Of a stretch of DNA of 64,000 nt, positions 26,015-34,304 are shown one piece after another. Within the stretch, counting starts at the first letter, position 1, and the number at the start of each line of letters is the position of its first letter. This DNA comes from Flexivirga oryzae. Lineage in GTDB: Bacteria > Actinomycetota > Actinomycetes > Actinomycetales > Dermatophilaceae. Location: positions 2,108,001-2,172,000 of the forward strand of contig NZ_JACHVQ010000001.1 of the NCBI RefSeq assembly GCF_014190805.1, given 5' to 3'. Under the pieces are notes generated by a model. It saw only the letters and a program-made list of their open reading frames with translations. It did no database searches and had not been told where the DNA came from. Made by a program: the position numbers and the translations under genes.

Positions 26015-27745
26015 GTGCAGACTCTTTACCGTCCGCCCCTCACACCGGTGAGCGACAGTCTCTTCTTGTCCGCACTCGTAGCAATCTTGCCGCTGCTGAG
26101 CATCTTCGTCACGCTCGGCTTCTTGAAATGGAAGGCGCACCGGGCCGGCCTGGCCGCCGTCGCCATCGCCCTCATCGTGGGGATCGTCGCGTTCAAGATG
26201 CCGTTCTCGCTTGCCCTGCTGACAGCTTCCGAAGGTGCTGCCTATGGGCTACTACCGATTATGTGGATCGTCTTCAGCGCGATCACGCTCTACCAGATCA
26301 CGGTTGTCAGCGGACGATTCGAGGACCTCCGTGCAGCCTTCCACCTCGTGTCGGACGATCCGAGGGTTCAGGCCATCATCATCGCGTTCTGCTTCGGCGC
26401 GTTGCTGGAGGCACTCGCTGGGTTCGGCGCACCGGTGGCCATCACTGGCGTGATGCTGATTGCCGTCGGATTCTCGCCGCTGCGTGCCGCTGCGGTCGCA
26501 CTGCTGGCCAACACCGCACCGGTCGCATTCGGCGCCATTGGCATACCAATCATCACGGCCGGTAACCTCACCGGAATCGACTACAACACGGTGGGCGCCT
26601 ATGTCGGTCACCAGACTCCGGTGCTCGCCTGCATCGTCCCATTGATGCTGGTCTTCCTCGTCGACGGTCGGCGTGGACTACGACAGACCTGGCCGGTTGC
26701 GCTCGTGGTCGGCCTCGCCTTCGGCATTACTCAGTGGGTATCGGCGACCTTCATATCGGTCGAACTCACCGACGTAATTGCCTCCCTTGTCGGCCTTGCC
26801 GCTGCCGTGATCATGCTGCGCCTCTGGCAGCCAGAGGGTCGCGACGACGCCGTCGAGTCGCTCACTATCGCCCGTCAGAAGGATCTCGCCCTCGTGAGCA
26901 ATGGGAACGACGGTACGGCCGGAGGCACCGCGATCGCGACCGACGACGTGGCATTCACCTCGGCCGAGGAAATGGATCAACGGGCCAAGGACCTCACCGC
27001 CGGACGGATCCTCATGGCGCTATTGCCCTACCTGCTGGTGATCGCGGTCTTTGCTGGGAGTGCACTGATCGATCCGATCAAAGATGCACTGGCAGACACC
27101 AACGTGAAGATCCCCTGGCCGGGGCTGGACGGGCATGTGCTGACTCCGGCCGGCGCAGTCAGCACCACCACGACCTACAGCTTTCCCTGGCTATCCTCCC
27201 CCGGCTCGCTACTGATCATCTGCTCGGTGATCACCGCGGCAGCGTACGGAGTGACTGCCCGGCAGTGGAGCCGCGAATTCGTCGACACCGCGGTCAAGCT
27301 GAAGTTCGCCTTCGTCACCGTCGCATCCGTGCTCGCTCTGGCCTATGTGATGATGCTCTCCGGTCAGACCATCACTATCGGCACCTGGATCGCCGGAACC
27401 GGTGCAGCGTTTGCCTTCCTATCACCGATTCTTGGCTGGCTGGGCACCGCCGTGACTGGTTCGGACACCAGCTCCAACGCGTTGTTCGCCACCCTGCAGC
27501 AGACAGCCGCAGGCAAAGCCGGCATCGACCCGACACTGCTGGTTGCTGGCAACTCCGCAGGCGGTGTTGTTGGCAAGATGATCAGCCCCCAGAACCTTAC
27601 AATCGCCGCGGTCTCGGTCGGGTTGGTCGGGCAGGAGTCAGCAATCTTCCGCAAGGTCATCCTGTGGTCCCTCGGCTTGCTCATAGTCATCTGCATCTTG
27701 ATCGGGCTGCAGTCAACACCTGTGCTGTCGTGGATGCTGCCGTGA
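26015..27745 (+). CDS. lldP: L-lactate permease
   Basis: The 576-residue protein has about a dozen membrane segments and the LctP family segments AFCFGALLEALAGFGAPVAI, ALLANTAPVAFGAIGIPI, GTAVTGSDTSSNALFATLQ and NSAGGVVGKMISPQNLTIA. It brings lactate in with protons. GTG 26015, with GGAGA six bases upstream, is the likely start; a longer open frame is not family-like. Its stop overlaps the next gene's GTG as GTGA, so permease and lactate oxidation genes are translationally coupled. Confidence 0.92.
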   Translation: MQTLYRPPLTPVSDSLFLSALVAILPLLSIFVTLGFLKWKAHRAGLAAVAIALIVGIVAFKMPFSLALLTASEGAAYGLLPIMWIVFSAITLYQITVVSGRFEDLRAAFHLVSDDPRVQAIIIAFCFGALLEALAGFGAPVAITGVMLIAVGFSPLRAAAVALLANTAPVAFGAIGIPIITAGNLTGIDYNTVGAYVGHQTPVLACIVPLMLVFLVDGRRGLRQTWPVALVVGLAFGITQWVSATFISVELTDVIASLVGLAAAVIMLRLWQPEGRDDAVESLTIARQKDLALVSNGNDGTAGGTAIATDDVAFTSAEEMDQRAKDLTAGRILMALLPYLLVIAVFAGSALIDPIKDALADTNVKIPWPGLDGHVLTPAGAVSTTTTYSFPWLSSPGSLLIICSVITAAAYGVTARQWSREFVDTAVKLKFAFVTVASVLALAYVMMLSGQTITIGTWIAGTGAAFAFLSPILGWLGTAVTGSDTSSNALFATLQQTAAGKAGIDPTLLVAGNSAGGVVGKMISPQNLTIAAVSVGLVGQESAIFRKVILWSLGLLIVICILIGLQSTPVLSWMLP

Positions 27746-28509
27746 CCGGGTCACCGCGTGTCGCGCTCTTCGCCACCTGCTTCAACGACACGATGTTTCC
27801 CCGGACACCGATCGCCACGACGCAGCTGCTGGAGCGCCTCGGCGTGCAAGTCGATTTCCCCGAGAAGCAGACATGCTGCGGGCAGATGTTCACCAACACC
27901 GGATATGCCGACGAGGCCATGCCGCTCGTGCGCGCTTTCATCGATGTGTTCGACTCGTATGAGCACGTCGTCGCGCCATCTGGTTCGTGCACCGGATCCG
28001 TGAGGGAACAGCATCTGATGCTTGCTCGCCGCACCGGTGATTCCGGACTAGTACGCGAGGTCGAAGCGATGACGCCGCGGGTGCACGAGCTGTCCGAGTA
28101 CCTTGTCGATGTGCTCGGCGTCACCGACGTCGGCTCCTACTTCCCGCACCGCGTCACGTATCACCCGACCTGTCACTCGTTACGGATGCTGCGCGTGGGT
28201 GACAAACCGCTTCAGTTGCTGCGCGCAGTCGGAGGCATCACCCTTGTCGACCTGCCCGAGCGCGAGGAATGTTGTGGATTCGGTGGGACTTTCGCGATGA
28301 AGAACGCGGACGTCTCGGTGGCGATGGGGTCAGATAAAGCGCGACACATCCGCGAGACTGACGCCGAAGTCGTGGTGGCGAGCGACAACTCATGTCTCAC
28401 ACATATCGGGGGGATTTTGCACCGGCAGCGGGCCGGCGTCCGCACATTTCACCTGGCAGAGGTGCTCGCCTCGACCCAAGAAGACCCAGCCTGGAGCTCG
28501 CATGAGTAA
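27742..28509 (+). CDS. lutA: L-lactate oxidation complex subunit LutA (CCG-domain protein)
   Basis: LutA/LldE carries two cysteine-rich CCG domains. The first is seen as ALFATCFNDTMFP with EKQTCCGQMFTNTGY, the second as TYHPTCHSLRM with EREECCGFGGTFAMKNADVS. The LutABC complex oxidises lactate to pyruvate and passes electrons to the quinone pool. It starts at GTG 27742 overlapping lldP, is 255 residues long, and overlaps lutB by eight bases. Confidence 0.93.
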   Translation: MTGSPRVALFATCFNDTMFPRTPIATTQLLERLGVQVDFPEKQTCCGQMFTNTGYADEAMPLVRAFIDVFDSYEHVVAPSGSCTGSVREQHLMLARRTGDSGLVREVEAMTPRVHELSEYLVDVLGVTDVGSYFPHRVTYHPTCHSLRMLRVGDKPLQLLRAVGGITLVDLPEREECCGFGGTFAMKNADVSVAMGSDKARHIRETDAEVVVASDNSCLTHIGGILHRQRAGVRTFHLAEVLASTQEDPAWSSHE

Positions 28510-29995
28510 CCCGACCGCCAAGAGCACCCCGACATTCGTCGGCATGCCCAAGTTCCCGAAACTCGCCCGCGAGGCCTTAGACAACGCCGTACAACGACAC
28601 AACCTGAAGACGGCAACCCACACGATCCGCGCCAAACGCGCCGAGGTCGTGGACGAACTGCCGGAGTGGGAGGCCCTGCGTCTCGATGGCGCGACGACCA
28701 AGGATGAGGCACTGGACCATCTCGCGGACTACCTGGTGCAGTTGGAGGAGAATCTCACAGCGGCCGGGGCACAGGTCCACTGGGCACGAGATGCCGACGA
28801 AGCCTGCGAGATCGCGATCACCCTGGTGCACGCAAAAGGCGCGGACGAAGTCGTCAAGGTCAAATCAATGGCCACTCAGGAGATCGAACTCAACGAAGCG
28901 TTGGAAGCAGCCGGCGTGCACGCCTGGGAAACGGACCTGGCCGAGCTGATCGTCCAGCTTGGGCACGACCGTTCCTCTCACATTCTGGTGCCCGCGATAC
29001 ACCGCAACCGCAGCGAGATCCGAGAGATATTCCTCACCGAGATGGGCAAGGTGGGTCGTGCGGCACCAGCAGATCTCACCGACGAGCCGGCCGAGCTTGC
29101 CGAGGCCGCACGGCGACACCTGCGGGAGAAGTTCCTTCGTGCCAAGGTCGCGATCTCCGGAGCCAACTTCGCCATTGCCGACACTGGCACCCTCGTCGTA
29201 CTGGAGTCCGAGGGCAACGGACGGATGTGCCTCACCCTGCCAGAAACGCTGATCTCCGTCGTCGGGATCGAGAAGGTGCTGCCGAGTTGGGACGACCTGG
29301 GCACGTTCATGCAGCTGCTCCCCCGCTCCAGCACCGGTGAACGGATGAATCCCTACACTTCCACCTGGACTGGAGTCACACCCGGGGACGGTCCGCAGGA
29401 AGTGCATGTGATCCTGTTAGACAACGGTCGCACGCATGTGCTCGAAGACAACATCGGACGGCAAGCACTGCGCTGTATCCGCTGCTCCGCCTGCCTGAAC
29501 GTGTGCCCAGTCTACGAGCGTGCCGGCGGACACTCCTACGGCTCGGTTTATCCCGGCCCCATCGGAGCCGTTCTGACCCCGGAAATGCGAGGTACGAGCA
29601 CCCCCATCGACCAATCCCTACCGTTTGCCTCCAGTCTGTGCGGCGCTTGCTTCGACGTCTGCCCCGTCCGCATCGAGATCCCCACCCTGCTCGTGGCGCT
29701 GCGGATGAAGGTCGTCGACCAACACCGCAGCGGGTTGCCGAGCGCGGAAGCCGCGGCCATGAAGGCCGCATCGTGGGTGTTCGGCGACTCCAAGCGCCTC
29801 AGCACGGCGCAGTACGGCGTCACGACGGCTGCTCGACTCCTGCGAGGCCGCTCCACCATCGGCCACCTACCGTGGCCAGCAACCGCTTGGTCCGATGCGC
29901 GCGACGCACCTGCACCTCCACGCGAGACGTTCACCCAGTGGTGGAAGCGAACCCATCCTGACGCAGCAACGCCCGGGAAAGGCGCTCGATCATGA
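28502..29995 (+). CDS. lutB: L-lactate oxidation iron-sulfur subunit LutB
   Basis: The 497-residue protein has the LutB body (AKVAISGANFAIADTGTLVV, NGRMCLTLPE) followed by two 4Fe-4S ferredoxin motifs: CIRCSACLNVCPVYE and CGACFDVCPVRIEIP. The last cysteine of each completes the other's cluster as in bacterial ferredoxin folds. It is the electron-transfer subunit of lactate oxidation, between lutA and lutC, with overlaps of eight and four bases on either side. Confidence 0.93.
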   Translation: MSNPTAKSTPTFVGMPKFPKLAREALDNAVQRHNLKTATHTIRAKRAEVVDELPEWEALRLDGATTKDEALDHLADYLVQLEENLTAAGAQVHWARDADEACEIAITLVHAKGADEVVKVKSMATQEIELNEALEAAGVHAWETDLAELIVQLGHDRSSHILVPAIHRNRSEIREIFLTEMGKVGRAAPADLTDEPAELAEAARRHLREKFLRAKVAISGANFAIADTGTLVVLESEGNGRMCLTLPETLISVVGIEKVLPSWDDLGTFMQLLPRSSTGERMNPYTSTWTGVTPGDGPQEVHVILLDNGRTHVLEDNIGRQALRCIRCSACLNVCPVYERAGGHSYGSVYPGPIGAVLTPEMRGTSTPIDQSLPFASSLCGACFDVCPVRIEIPTLLVALRMKVVDQHRSGLPSAEAAAMKAASWVFGDSKRLSTAQYGVTTAARLLRGRSTIGHLPWPATAWSDARDAPAPPRETFTQWWKRTHPDAATPGKGARS

Positions 29996-30660
29996 GCAGT
30001 GCCAGGGACGACATCCTCCTGCGCATCCGCCGCGCACACAGTGTGACGTCCGCACCCAGCCCGATCCAACGGGAGCAGTCATCACCGCACGTCGAACGTA
30101 CTCGCATCCTCGAGACGTTCGTCCAGATCACCGAGGACTACCGAGCGATCGTGAACCGCTGTACCGACGACACGTTGGCCGAGCACATCGCTGCGTCACT
30201 TGTGTCGTCGAAGGCTTCGCGCGTTGCGGTTTCCGCCGAGATGGATACTGCGTGGCTCACGCATTTTTCGGGAGAGATCCTCAGGGATAATAGATTGACC
30301 ACCGCTGAGCTGGACGACGTCGACGCGGTTGTCACCGGCGCAGCGATTGCGATCGCGGGCACCGGCACGATCGTGTTGGATCATTCCGGGAACCAGGGAC
30401 GGCGGGCCCTGACGCTGATCCCGGATGTGCACGTTTGCGTTGTGCGGGCTGATCAAGTCGTACCTGATGTTCCGACTGCGGTGCGCAGGCTTAGGCCGGC
30501 GATCGACGCCCACCGGGCACTCACGTGGATCAGTGGACCGAGCGCCACCAGCGACATCGAGCTGAGCCGGATAGAGGGCGTACACGGCCCGCGCACGCTC
30601 CATGTCCTGCTGGTCGATGACGCGTCAGAGGAAGTCAGCGCGGTGCACGCTGCCAGCTGA
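29992..30660 (+). CDS. lutC: L-lactate oxidation subunit LutC (LUD domain)
   Basis: The 222-residue LUD-domain protein shows ADAVVTGAAIAIA-type sequence (DVDAVVTGAAIAIAGTGTIV) and the family's final TSDIELSRIEGVHGPRTLHV segment. It overlaps lutB as ATGA and ends the lldP-lutABC operon. No transcription terminator was obvious directly after it; the next genes face it. Confidence 0.92.
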   Translation: MSSARDDILLRIRRAHSVTSAPSPIQREQSSPHVERTRILETFVQITEDYRAIVNRCTDDTLAEHIAASLVSSKASRVAVSAEMDTAWLTHFSGEILRDNRLTTAELDDVDAVVTGAAIAIAGTGTIVLDHSGNQGRRALTLIPDVHVCVVRADQVVPDVPTAVRRLRPAIDAHRALTWISGPSATSDIELSRIEGVHGPRTLHVLLVDDASEEVSAVHAAS

Positions 30661-31064
30661 AGCCTTACACCTACACCGTTGCCGTCATCCCCACTCCTCA
30701 GCACGAGATAGACGCATCGCTCGGACTTCAGACGATGCGTGCGACGCACAAACGATCTCTACCTTGCCGTCCACTCACAGGTCTCGCGGGCACGCACCGA
30801 TCCTCCCAGGTAGAGCGCGCCAACTGGTCAATAGATCAGCGATTCCCTAGCCCGCCCTCGGTGTGAGAGCAGGCTATGCCGCGTGACCCCCGATGCGTTC
30901 GCGACCGCATCGAGGACGCCTCCGCCCGGCACGGAGGATGGACTTAGCCGGGGGCGCAATCGAGTGAGTGGTGTTGCAACTGCAACACCTGCGGCCGAGC
31001 GCCAGAGACAGAGCCGCGAGGATGGTTTGGTCAGGTCGTCGCCCTACGCGCGTGGACGCGAGAC
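30661..31064. other. Convergent intergenic region
   Basis: About 400 bp lie between the ends of lutC and of a leftward trio of tiny genes. No gene was recognised. It holds a marked 9-2-9 inverted repeat at 30970-30989. Confidence 0.45.
30970..30989. repeat. 9-2-9 inverted repeat
   Basis: GGTGTTGCA and TGCAACACC are perfect complements separated by only two bases. A loop of two is too tight for a usual terminator hairpin, and no T run follows, so a protein-binding site is more likely. It lies between convergent genes, where an operator is not expected. Confidence 0.6.
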
Positions 31065-31277
31065 TCAGGCACGGTCGACCCGGACGCCGAGGAACGCCTC
31101 CAGTGAACCGACGTAGTTCCGTGCAGCCCACTGGCGGTGCAGCACGTCACATGCCGCGAGAACTTCCGGGTGCCCCTCAAACATGCCCCGCAGCGTGTCG
31201 CCCAGGTCAGCCTCGGTGCACCGCGATGTCTGACCTGTGTTCAGGTCGTGAACGAGTACCTCGTCCGTGTCATTCAT
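31065..31277 (-). CDS. Small hypothetical protein (70 aa)
   Basis: The protein begins MNDTDEVLVHDLNTGQTSRC and ends LEAFLGVRVDRA. It is acidic, without membrane segments or a family I recognise. It is the third gene of a leftward trio: its ATG overlaps the stop of the 79-residue gene as ATGA. Beside a tyrosine recombinase and a tRNA fragment, such tiny coupled genes are typical of actinobacterial integrative elements, but no function can be given. Confidence 0.55.
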   Translation of the reverse strand: MNDTDEVLVHDLNTGQTSRCTEADLGDTLRGMFEGHPEVLAACDVLHRQWAARNYVGSLEAFLGVRVDRA

Positions 31278-31513
31278 CGCAGCGCCTCCGGCAGCTCGCT
31301 GGCGGTCTTGCGCAGTAGCTCGGTCACGCGCTCGGAACACCGGTTGCGGCTGAGGGACAGTTGCGCGATGACGTCGCCCCAGGTGTCACCGCCCGAGCAG
31401 GGAACGCCCTTCTCAGCCTGCTCCGTCGCTTGCGCGATGAGGCGGGACAGGTAGCGCACGTCAGCGAGAGCGCGGTCGAGCTGGTCGAAAGGATCGGCCG
31501 TCGCGGTCCTCAC
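31274..31513 (-). CDS. Small hypothetical protein (79 aa)
   Basis: The protein is helical and rich in charged residues (DPFDQLDRALADVRYLSRLI, then SLSRNRCSERVTELLRKTAS). It has no recognised family. It starts at GTG 31513, overlapping the stop of the 33-residue gene as GTGA, and its end overlaps the 70-residue gene. The three genes are thus one translationally coupled unit read leftward. Confidence 0.6.
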   Translation of the reverse strand: MRTATADPFDQLDRALADVRYLSRLIAQATEQAEKGVPCSGGDTWGDVIAQLSLSRNRCSERVTELLRKTASELPEALR

Positions 31514-31611
31514 AGCGACACCTTGGAGTGAAGCCGCAGCGCACCGGCGACGATGCCGAGCAGCAGCAGAGGGAGCCCGAGCGACTGCCCGGCTTGTAGG
31601 ATCGTGTCCAC
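31510..31611 (-). CDS. Small membrane peptide (33 aa)
   Basis: GTG 31611 is preceded by GGAGG at a spacing of about eight bases. The product is VDTILQAGQSLGLPLLLLGI followed by VAGALRLHSKVSL: one membrane-spanning stretch and a short basic tail. It is too short for usual gene finders, but a strong ribosome site and a GTGA overlap with the next gene support it. Function unknown. Confidence 0.5.
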   Translation of the reverse strand: MDTILQAGQSLGLPLLLLGIVAGALRLHSKVSL

Positions 31612-31693
31612 GTCAGAACCTCCGTTGTTCTGTCGTCAGGACCCGGAGCGTTGCTGCGCTGCCGGGTCCACCTATGACGCCAGGAAGCCGGAA

Positions 31694-31715
31694 GTGAGTA
31701 GCACGTGAGTAGCAC
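31694..31715. repeat. Tandem 11-bp direct repeat
   Basis: GTGAGTAGCAC occurs twice head to tail (31694-31704, 31705-31715). Together with a second 11-bp-period repeat near the integrase gene it may be a set of arm-type recombinase sites flanking the attachment core. Confidence 0.6.
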
Positions 31716-31731
31716 GCGCCGCACACGACAA

Positions 31732-31766
31732 AGCCCCTGGCCTTGCGTTTCCGCAGGTCAGGGGCT
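31732..31766. terminator. Strong bidirectional hairpin terminator
   Basis: AGCCCCTGGCCTTGCG (31732-31747) pairs with CGCAGGTCAGGGGCT (31752-31766) with two mismatches around a short TTTC-type loop. TTT follows on either strand. It lies just outside the tRNA fragment and probably was the terminator of the tRNA gene at the original integration site. Confidence 0.75.
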
Positions 31767-31775
31767 GTTTCGTGC

Positions 31776-31801
31776 TGGTGGACGATACTGGGATCGAACC
31801 A
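31776..31801 (-). other. Attachment-site candidate: 3' end of a tRNA gene
   Basis: Read on the minus strand this 26-bp segment is TGGTTCGATCCCAGTATCG followed by TCCACCA: the T-loop, the 3' T-stem, the 3' acceptor strand, discriminator A and encoded CCA of a tRNA. Upstream of the T-loop the match to a tRNA ends, and no 5' half is present, so it is only the 3' end. A tyrosine recombinase gene starts about 160 bp away. This is the usual form of an att site made by integration into a tRNA gene. The intact tRNA should then lie at the far end of the element, outside this window or undetected. Confidence 0.75.
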
Positions 31802-31917
31802 CTCAACTTCGGATTTCGGCTGCACGCGCAATTTCCGGGTAAAATGCTTCTGACCTGCGGCGATGCAGGACTCTGACGTGGACAGGTGGTGACGACCGTT
31901 GCCTCTGCTGTCCACCG

Positions 31918-31938
31918 AAGTAGTGCACAAGTAGTGCA
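31918..31938. repeat. Direct repeat AAGTAGTGCA upstream of integrase
   Basis: AAGTAGTGCA occurs at 31918-31927 and 31929-31938, an 11-base period. It lies 20 bases before the integrase start and could be an arm-type or autoregulatory binding site for the recombinase. Confidence 0.55.
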
Positions 31939-31958
31939 AAATCCACTCAGGAGGGGCC

Positions 31959-33248
31959 ATGTCACGGACTGCCAGGAAGGCTCGCAAGCGCGCGTTCGGC
32001 CGCATAAACCAGGAGCGTTCCGGTCGCTACACCGCGTGGTACAACGACCCTGACGGCCGCACAAAGATTTCTGCCTCCGGCACGGTCACGCCAGTCCGGC
32101 ACCGTGCCAATCACACCTTCGAGACAACCCTCGACGCCGAGGCCTGGCTAGCAGCAGAACGCAGACTGATCAGCACCAGCACCTGGACCAGCCCGGCGCA
32201 GCGAAGAAAGGAGGAGCTGGCAGCAGATTTGAACCACTCCCCTACCTTCGGGGAGTACGCGTCCGCATGGATTGACTCGCGAAAGAACAAGTCGGGCAAG
32301 TCGTTGGCACCTCGGACCCGAGACCACTACCACCAGTTGCTGGCCGACTACCTGGAGCCCACGTTCGGTTACCTCCTGCTGGACGAGATCACCCCGGCAC
32401 AAGTGAATATTTGGTATGACGCCTTCACCCCTCTACGTAAGAACCTCAATGGAGTTACCGGAGAGACCACGAAAGCGCACGCCTACTCTCTGGCGCGTGC
32501 TGTGCTGAACTCCGCGACGTCGGCTCATGGCCCATTGGTCGGGAGAGTCAATCCATTCGCCGTGCGTGGAGGCGGCACCTCACCCGCGCGGAAGCGAACT
32601 CAAGTGGCCACCAGCGCGCAATTCAAAGTGATGCTGATGACCATTCGCCCCGAGTGGGAGCTGATTCTGCTGCTTGGTTGCTGGGCCGGACTTCGCTACA
32701 GCGAGATAGCGGAGTTACGGCGCCGCGACATCAACCTCGTCGCGGAGGTGATTCAGGTCAGTCGCTCGGTGACGCGCAGCAAGGTCGAAGGCGTCGGCGT
32801 CAAATCTCCCAAGTCCGAAGCGGGTATCCGCGACCAGATCATCCCGCCGAACGTACTGCCCGCGCTCAAAAAGCACATGAGAGCATTCGTCACCGGGCAG
32901 GACGGACTCCTATTTCCAGGGAAGAACGGAGGGCACCTCGCCCCGGTAACGTTCTACGGCAAAGTTCCCCCAAAGCCCGCCGAGACACCCGAGCAAGCCG
33001 CCAAGCAGCGAGCGCGGAACGGCTGGTATGCAGCTAGGTCGGCCGCGGGGTGCCCAACCCTGCGCTTCCATGATCTGCGGGCAACGGGCGCCACATTGCT
33101 CGCACAGCAAGGCGGGACCGTGGCAGATGTCCAGTTGTTCCTTGGCGACTCCACAGCGCAGGCAGCATTGCGGTACGTGCGTTCCGCAGAGGGACGTCAG
33201 AAGCTCTTGGCCGACAAGTTGGCCGCACTGGACGGCTCCGTGTGGTGA
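31959..33248 (+). CDS. int: Tyrosine recombinase (integrase)
   Basis: The 429-residue protein has an N-terminal arm-binding region (GRINQERSGRYTAWYNDPDG), a SAM-like core-binding domain (TFGEYASAWIDSRKN) and a catalytic domain with Arg in GCWAGLRYSEIAELRR, the HDLRATGATLLAQQG box and the nucleophile Tyr in AALRYVRSAEGRQ. AGGAGGGG lies just before ATG 31959. It is of the actinophage/pSAM2 type. It is beside a tRNA 3'-end fragment and points rightward into a run of metal-resistance genes, so it probably moved that region. Confidence 0.92.
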   Translation: MSRTARKARKRAFGRINQERSGRYTAWYNDPDGRTKISASGTVTPVRHRANHTFETTLDAEAWLAAERRLISTSTWTSPAQRRKEELAADLNHSPTFGEYASAWIDSRKNKSGKSLAPRTRDHYHQLLADYLEPTFGYLLLDEITPAQVNIWYDAFTPLRKNLNGVTGETTKAHAYSLARAVLNSATSAHGPLVGRVNPFAVRGGGTSPARKRTQVATSAQFKVMLMTIRPEWELILLLGCWAGLRYSEIAELRRRDINLVAEVIQVSRSVTRSKVEGVGVKSPKSEAGIRDQIIPPNVLPALKKHMRAFVTGQDGLLFPGKNGGHLAPVTFYGKVPPKPAETPEQAAKQRARNGWYAARSAAGCPTLRFHDLRATGATLLAQQGGTVADVQLFLGDSTAQAALRYVRSAEGRQKLLADKLAALDGSVW

Positions 33249-33663
33249 TCCTGCAGTGGCTGGATCGGTGGAATGAGCACGTGCCAGTCAGGGTCTGTAC
33301 GAGCAACTCGCACCGACGCGCAGGCCATTCTCTCAAGGCACCCCGGCCATCGACAGTGGACCATTAGACGGAAGCCAGCACTCAACGTGTTCGCGACCGT
33401 CTTCGAGGGCCGCTGGCCACGGCAGAGAAGTACTAATCAATCAGGGCCAGAAACACCGAAATTCTGACACTCCCCCATTTTCCTGCAGATGGCGGCTAGC
33501 GGCCGTAATGTTCCTTGGAAGCGCCGCTCCTCACGGGGATGAAGCGCAGGAGACCAGGGGTCTTCAGCGGCGAGGTGGTCGTACGACGTCCCCCGGGTTC
33601 TATCGATCGATGTGCGGGGGGTGAGTTGCTTCACGAGTAACATGGCCAGGTTTTGGTCGAGGG
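33249..33663. other. Stretch without a gene; possible insertion-sequence remnant
   Basis: About 400 bp lie between the integrase and the YnfA-like gene. No gene was recognised. From about 33460 to 33660 the minus strand reads like translated sequence (LRPLAAICRKMGECQNFG) and contains GGGGGAGTGTCAGAATTTCG, which looks like an old insertion-sequence end, but I could not assign it. Confidence 0.35.
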
Positions 33664-33999
33664 TCAGTTGGCTCGCGGGGCGTACATGATGAGGGCTACG
33701 CCAATGAGGCAGACGAGAGCCCCTGCGACGTCCCACCGGTCGGGGCGGTAGCCGTCGGCGACCATGCCCCAGGCAAGTGACCCTGCGACGAAGATGCCGC
33801 CGTATGCGGCGAGGATGCGTCCGAAGTTGGAGTCGGGTTGGAGGGTGGCTACGAAGCCGTAGGCGCCGAGGGCTGCGACGCCGGCGCCGATCCAGATCCA
33901 GCCCCGGTGTTCGCGTACTCCTTGCCAGACCAGCCAGGCTCCGCCGATCTCGGCGATGGCGGCCAGTACGAACAGGGCCAGGGATCGAACGACCGTCAT
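33664..33999 (-). CDS. YnfA-family small membrane protein (UPF0060)
   Basis: The 111-residue protein has four membrane helices and the family sequence AIAEIGGAWLVWQGVREHRG, YGFVATLQPDSNFGRILAAY, GGIFVAGSLAWGMVADGYRP and DVAGALVCLIGVALIMYAP. YnfA proteins resemble small multidrug-resistance transporters and are often found in metal-resistance clusters. The start is ATG 33999. Confidence 0.9.
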   Translation of the reverse strand: MTVVRSLALFVLAAIAEIGGAWLVWQGVREHRGWIWIGAGVAALGAYGFVATLQPDSNFGRILAAYGGIFVAGSLAWGMVADGYRPDRWDVAGALVCLIGVALIMYAPRAN

Positions 34000-34039
34000 A
34001 TGGGCATCTTCTCAGCCGGGGTCAGGATCCATCCGTCCG

Positions 34040-34304
34040 CCCGATCGATCGTTCGATCCTCACGGACCGCATGCTGGTCGCCGACATGCATGGCGTTGCG
34101 TTCTTGGCGCGTTGCCAGCGGGTGATGAGCAGAGATATGACCGTGGGCCCGCGACGACCAGGGCGAACACGATGCCGGCGAAGGTGAACGTGGCCGCCGT
34201 CGCGGCGGCTCCGGCACCCACGACCCCAGTAGCCCCACACTGGCGCGGCACAGGCGGCGGCTCCGGCGCCGAGCAGCTGACGATGGCGCAGGGGTCGGGC
34301 TCAT
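34040..34304 (-). pseudogene. Degenerate MerT-like small membrane protein
   Basis: After merR the ATG at 34304 overlaps its stop as ATGA, so a coupled gene is expected. The reading changes frame: LLGAGAAACAAPVWGYWG in one frame, VVGAGAAATAATFTFAGIVF in a second, and SLLITRWQRAKNA in a third. Joined, these resemble small Gly/Ala-rich two-helix proteins that commonly follow MerR genes in actinobacterial metal clusters. At least two frame changes are needed, so it is probably dead. The family assignment is tentative. Confidence 0.4.

Noticed and set aside
33978..33995. GGGATCGAACGACC, tRNA-like 3' sequence and possible second att core
   Set aside because: It is the coding start of the YnfA-like gene and matches the att core for only about ten bases.
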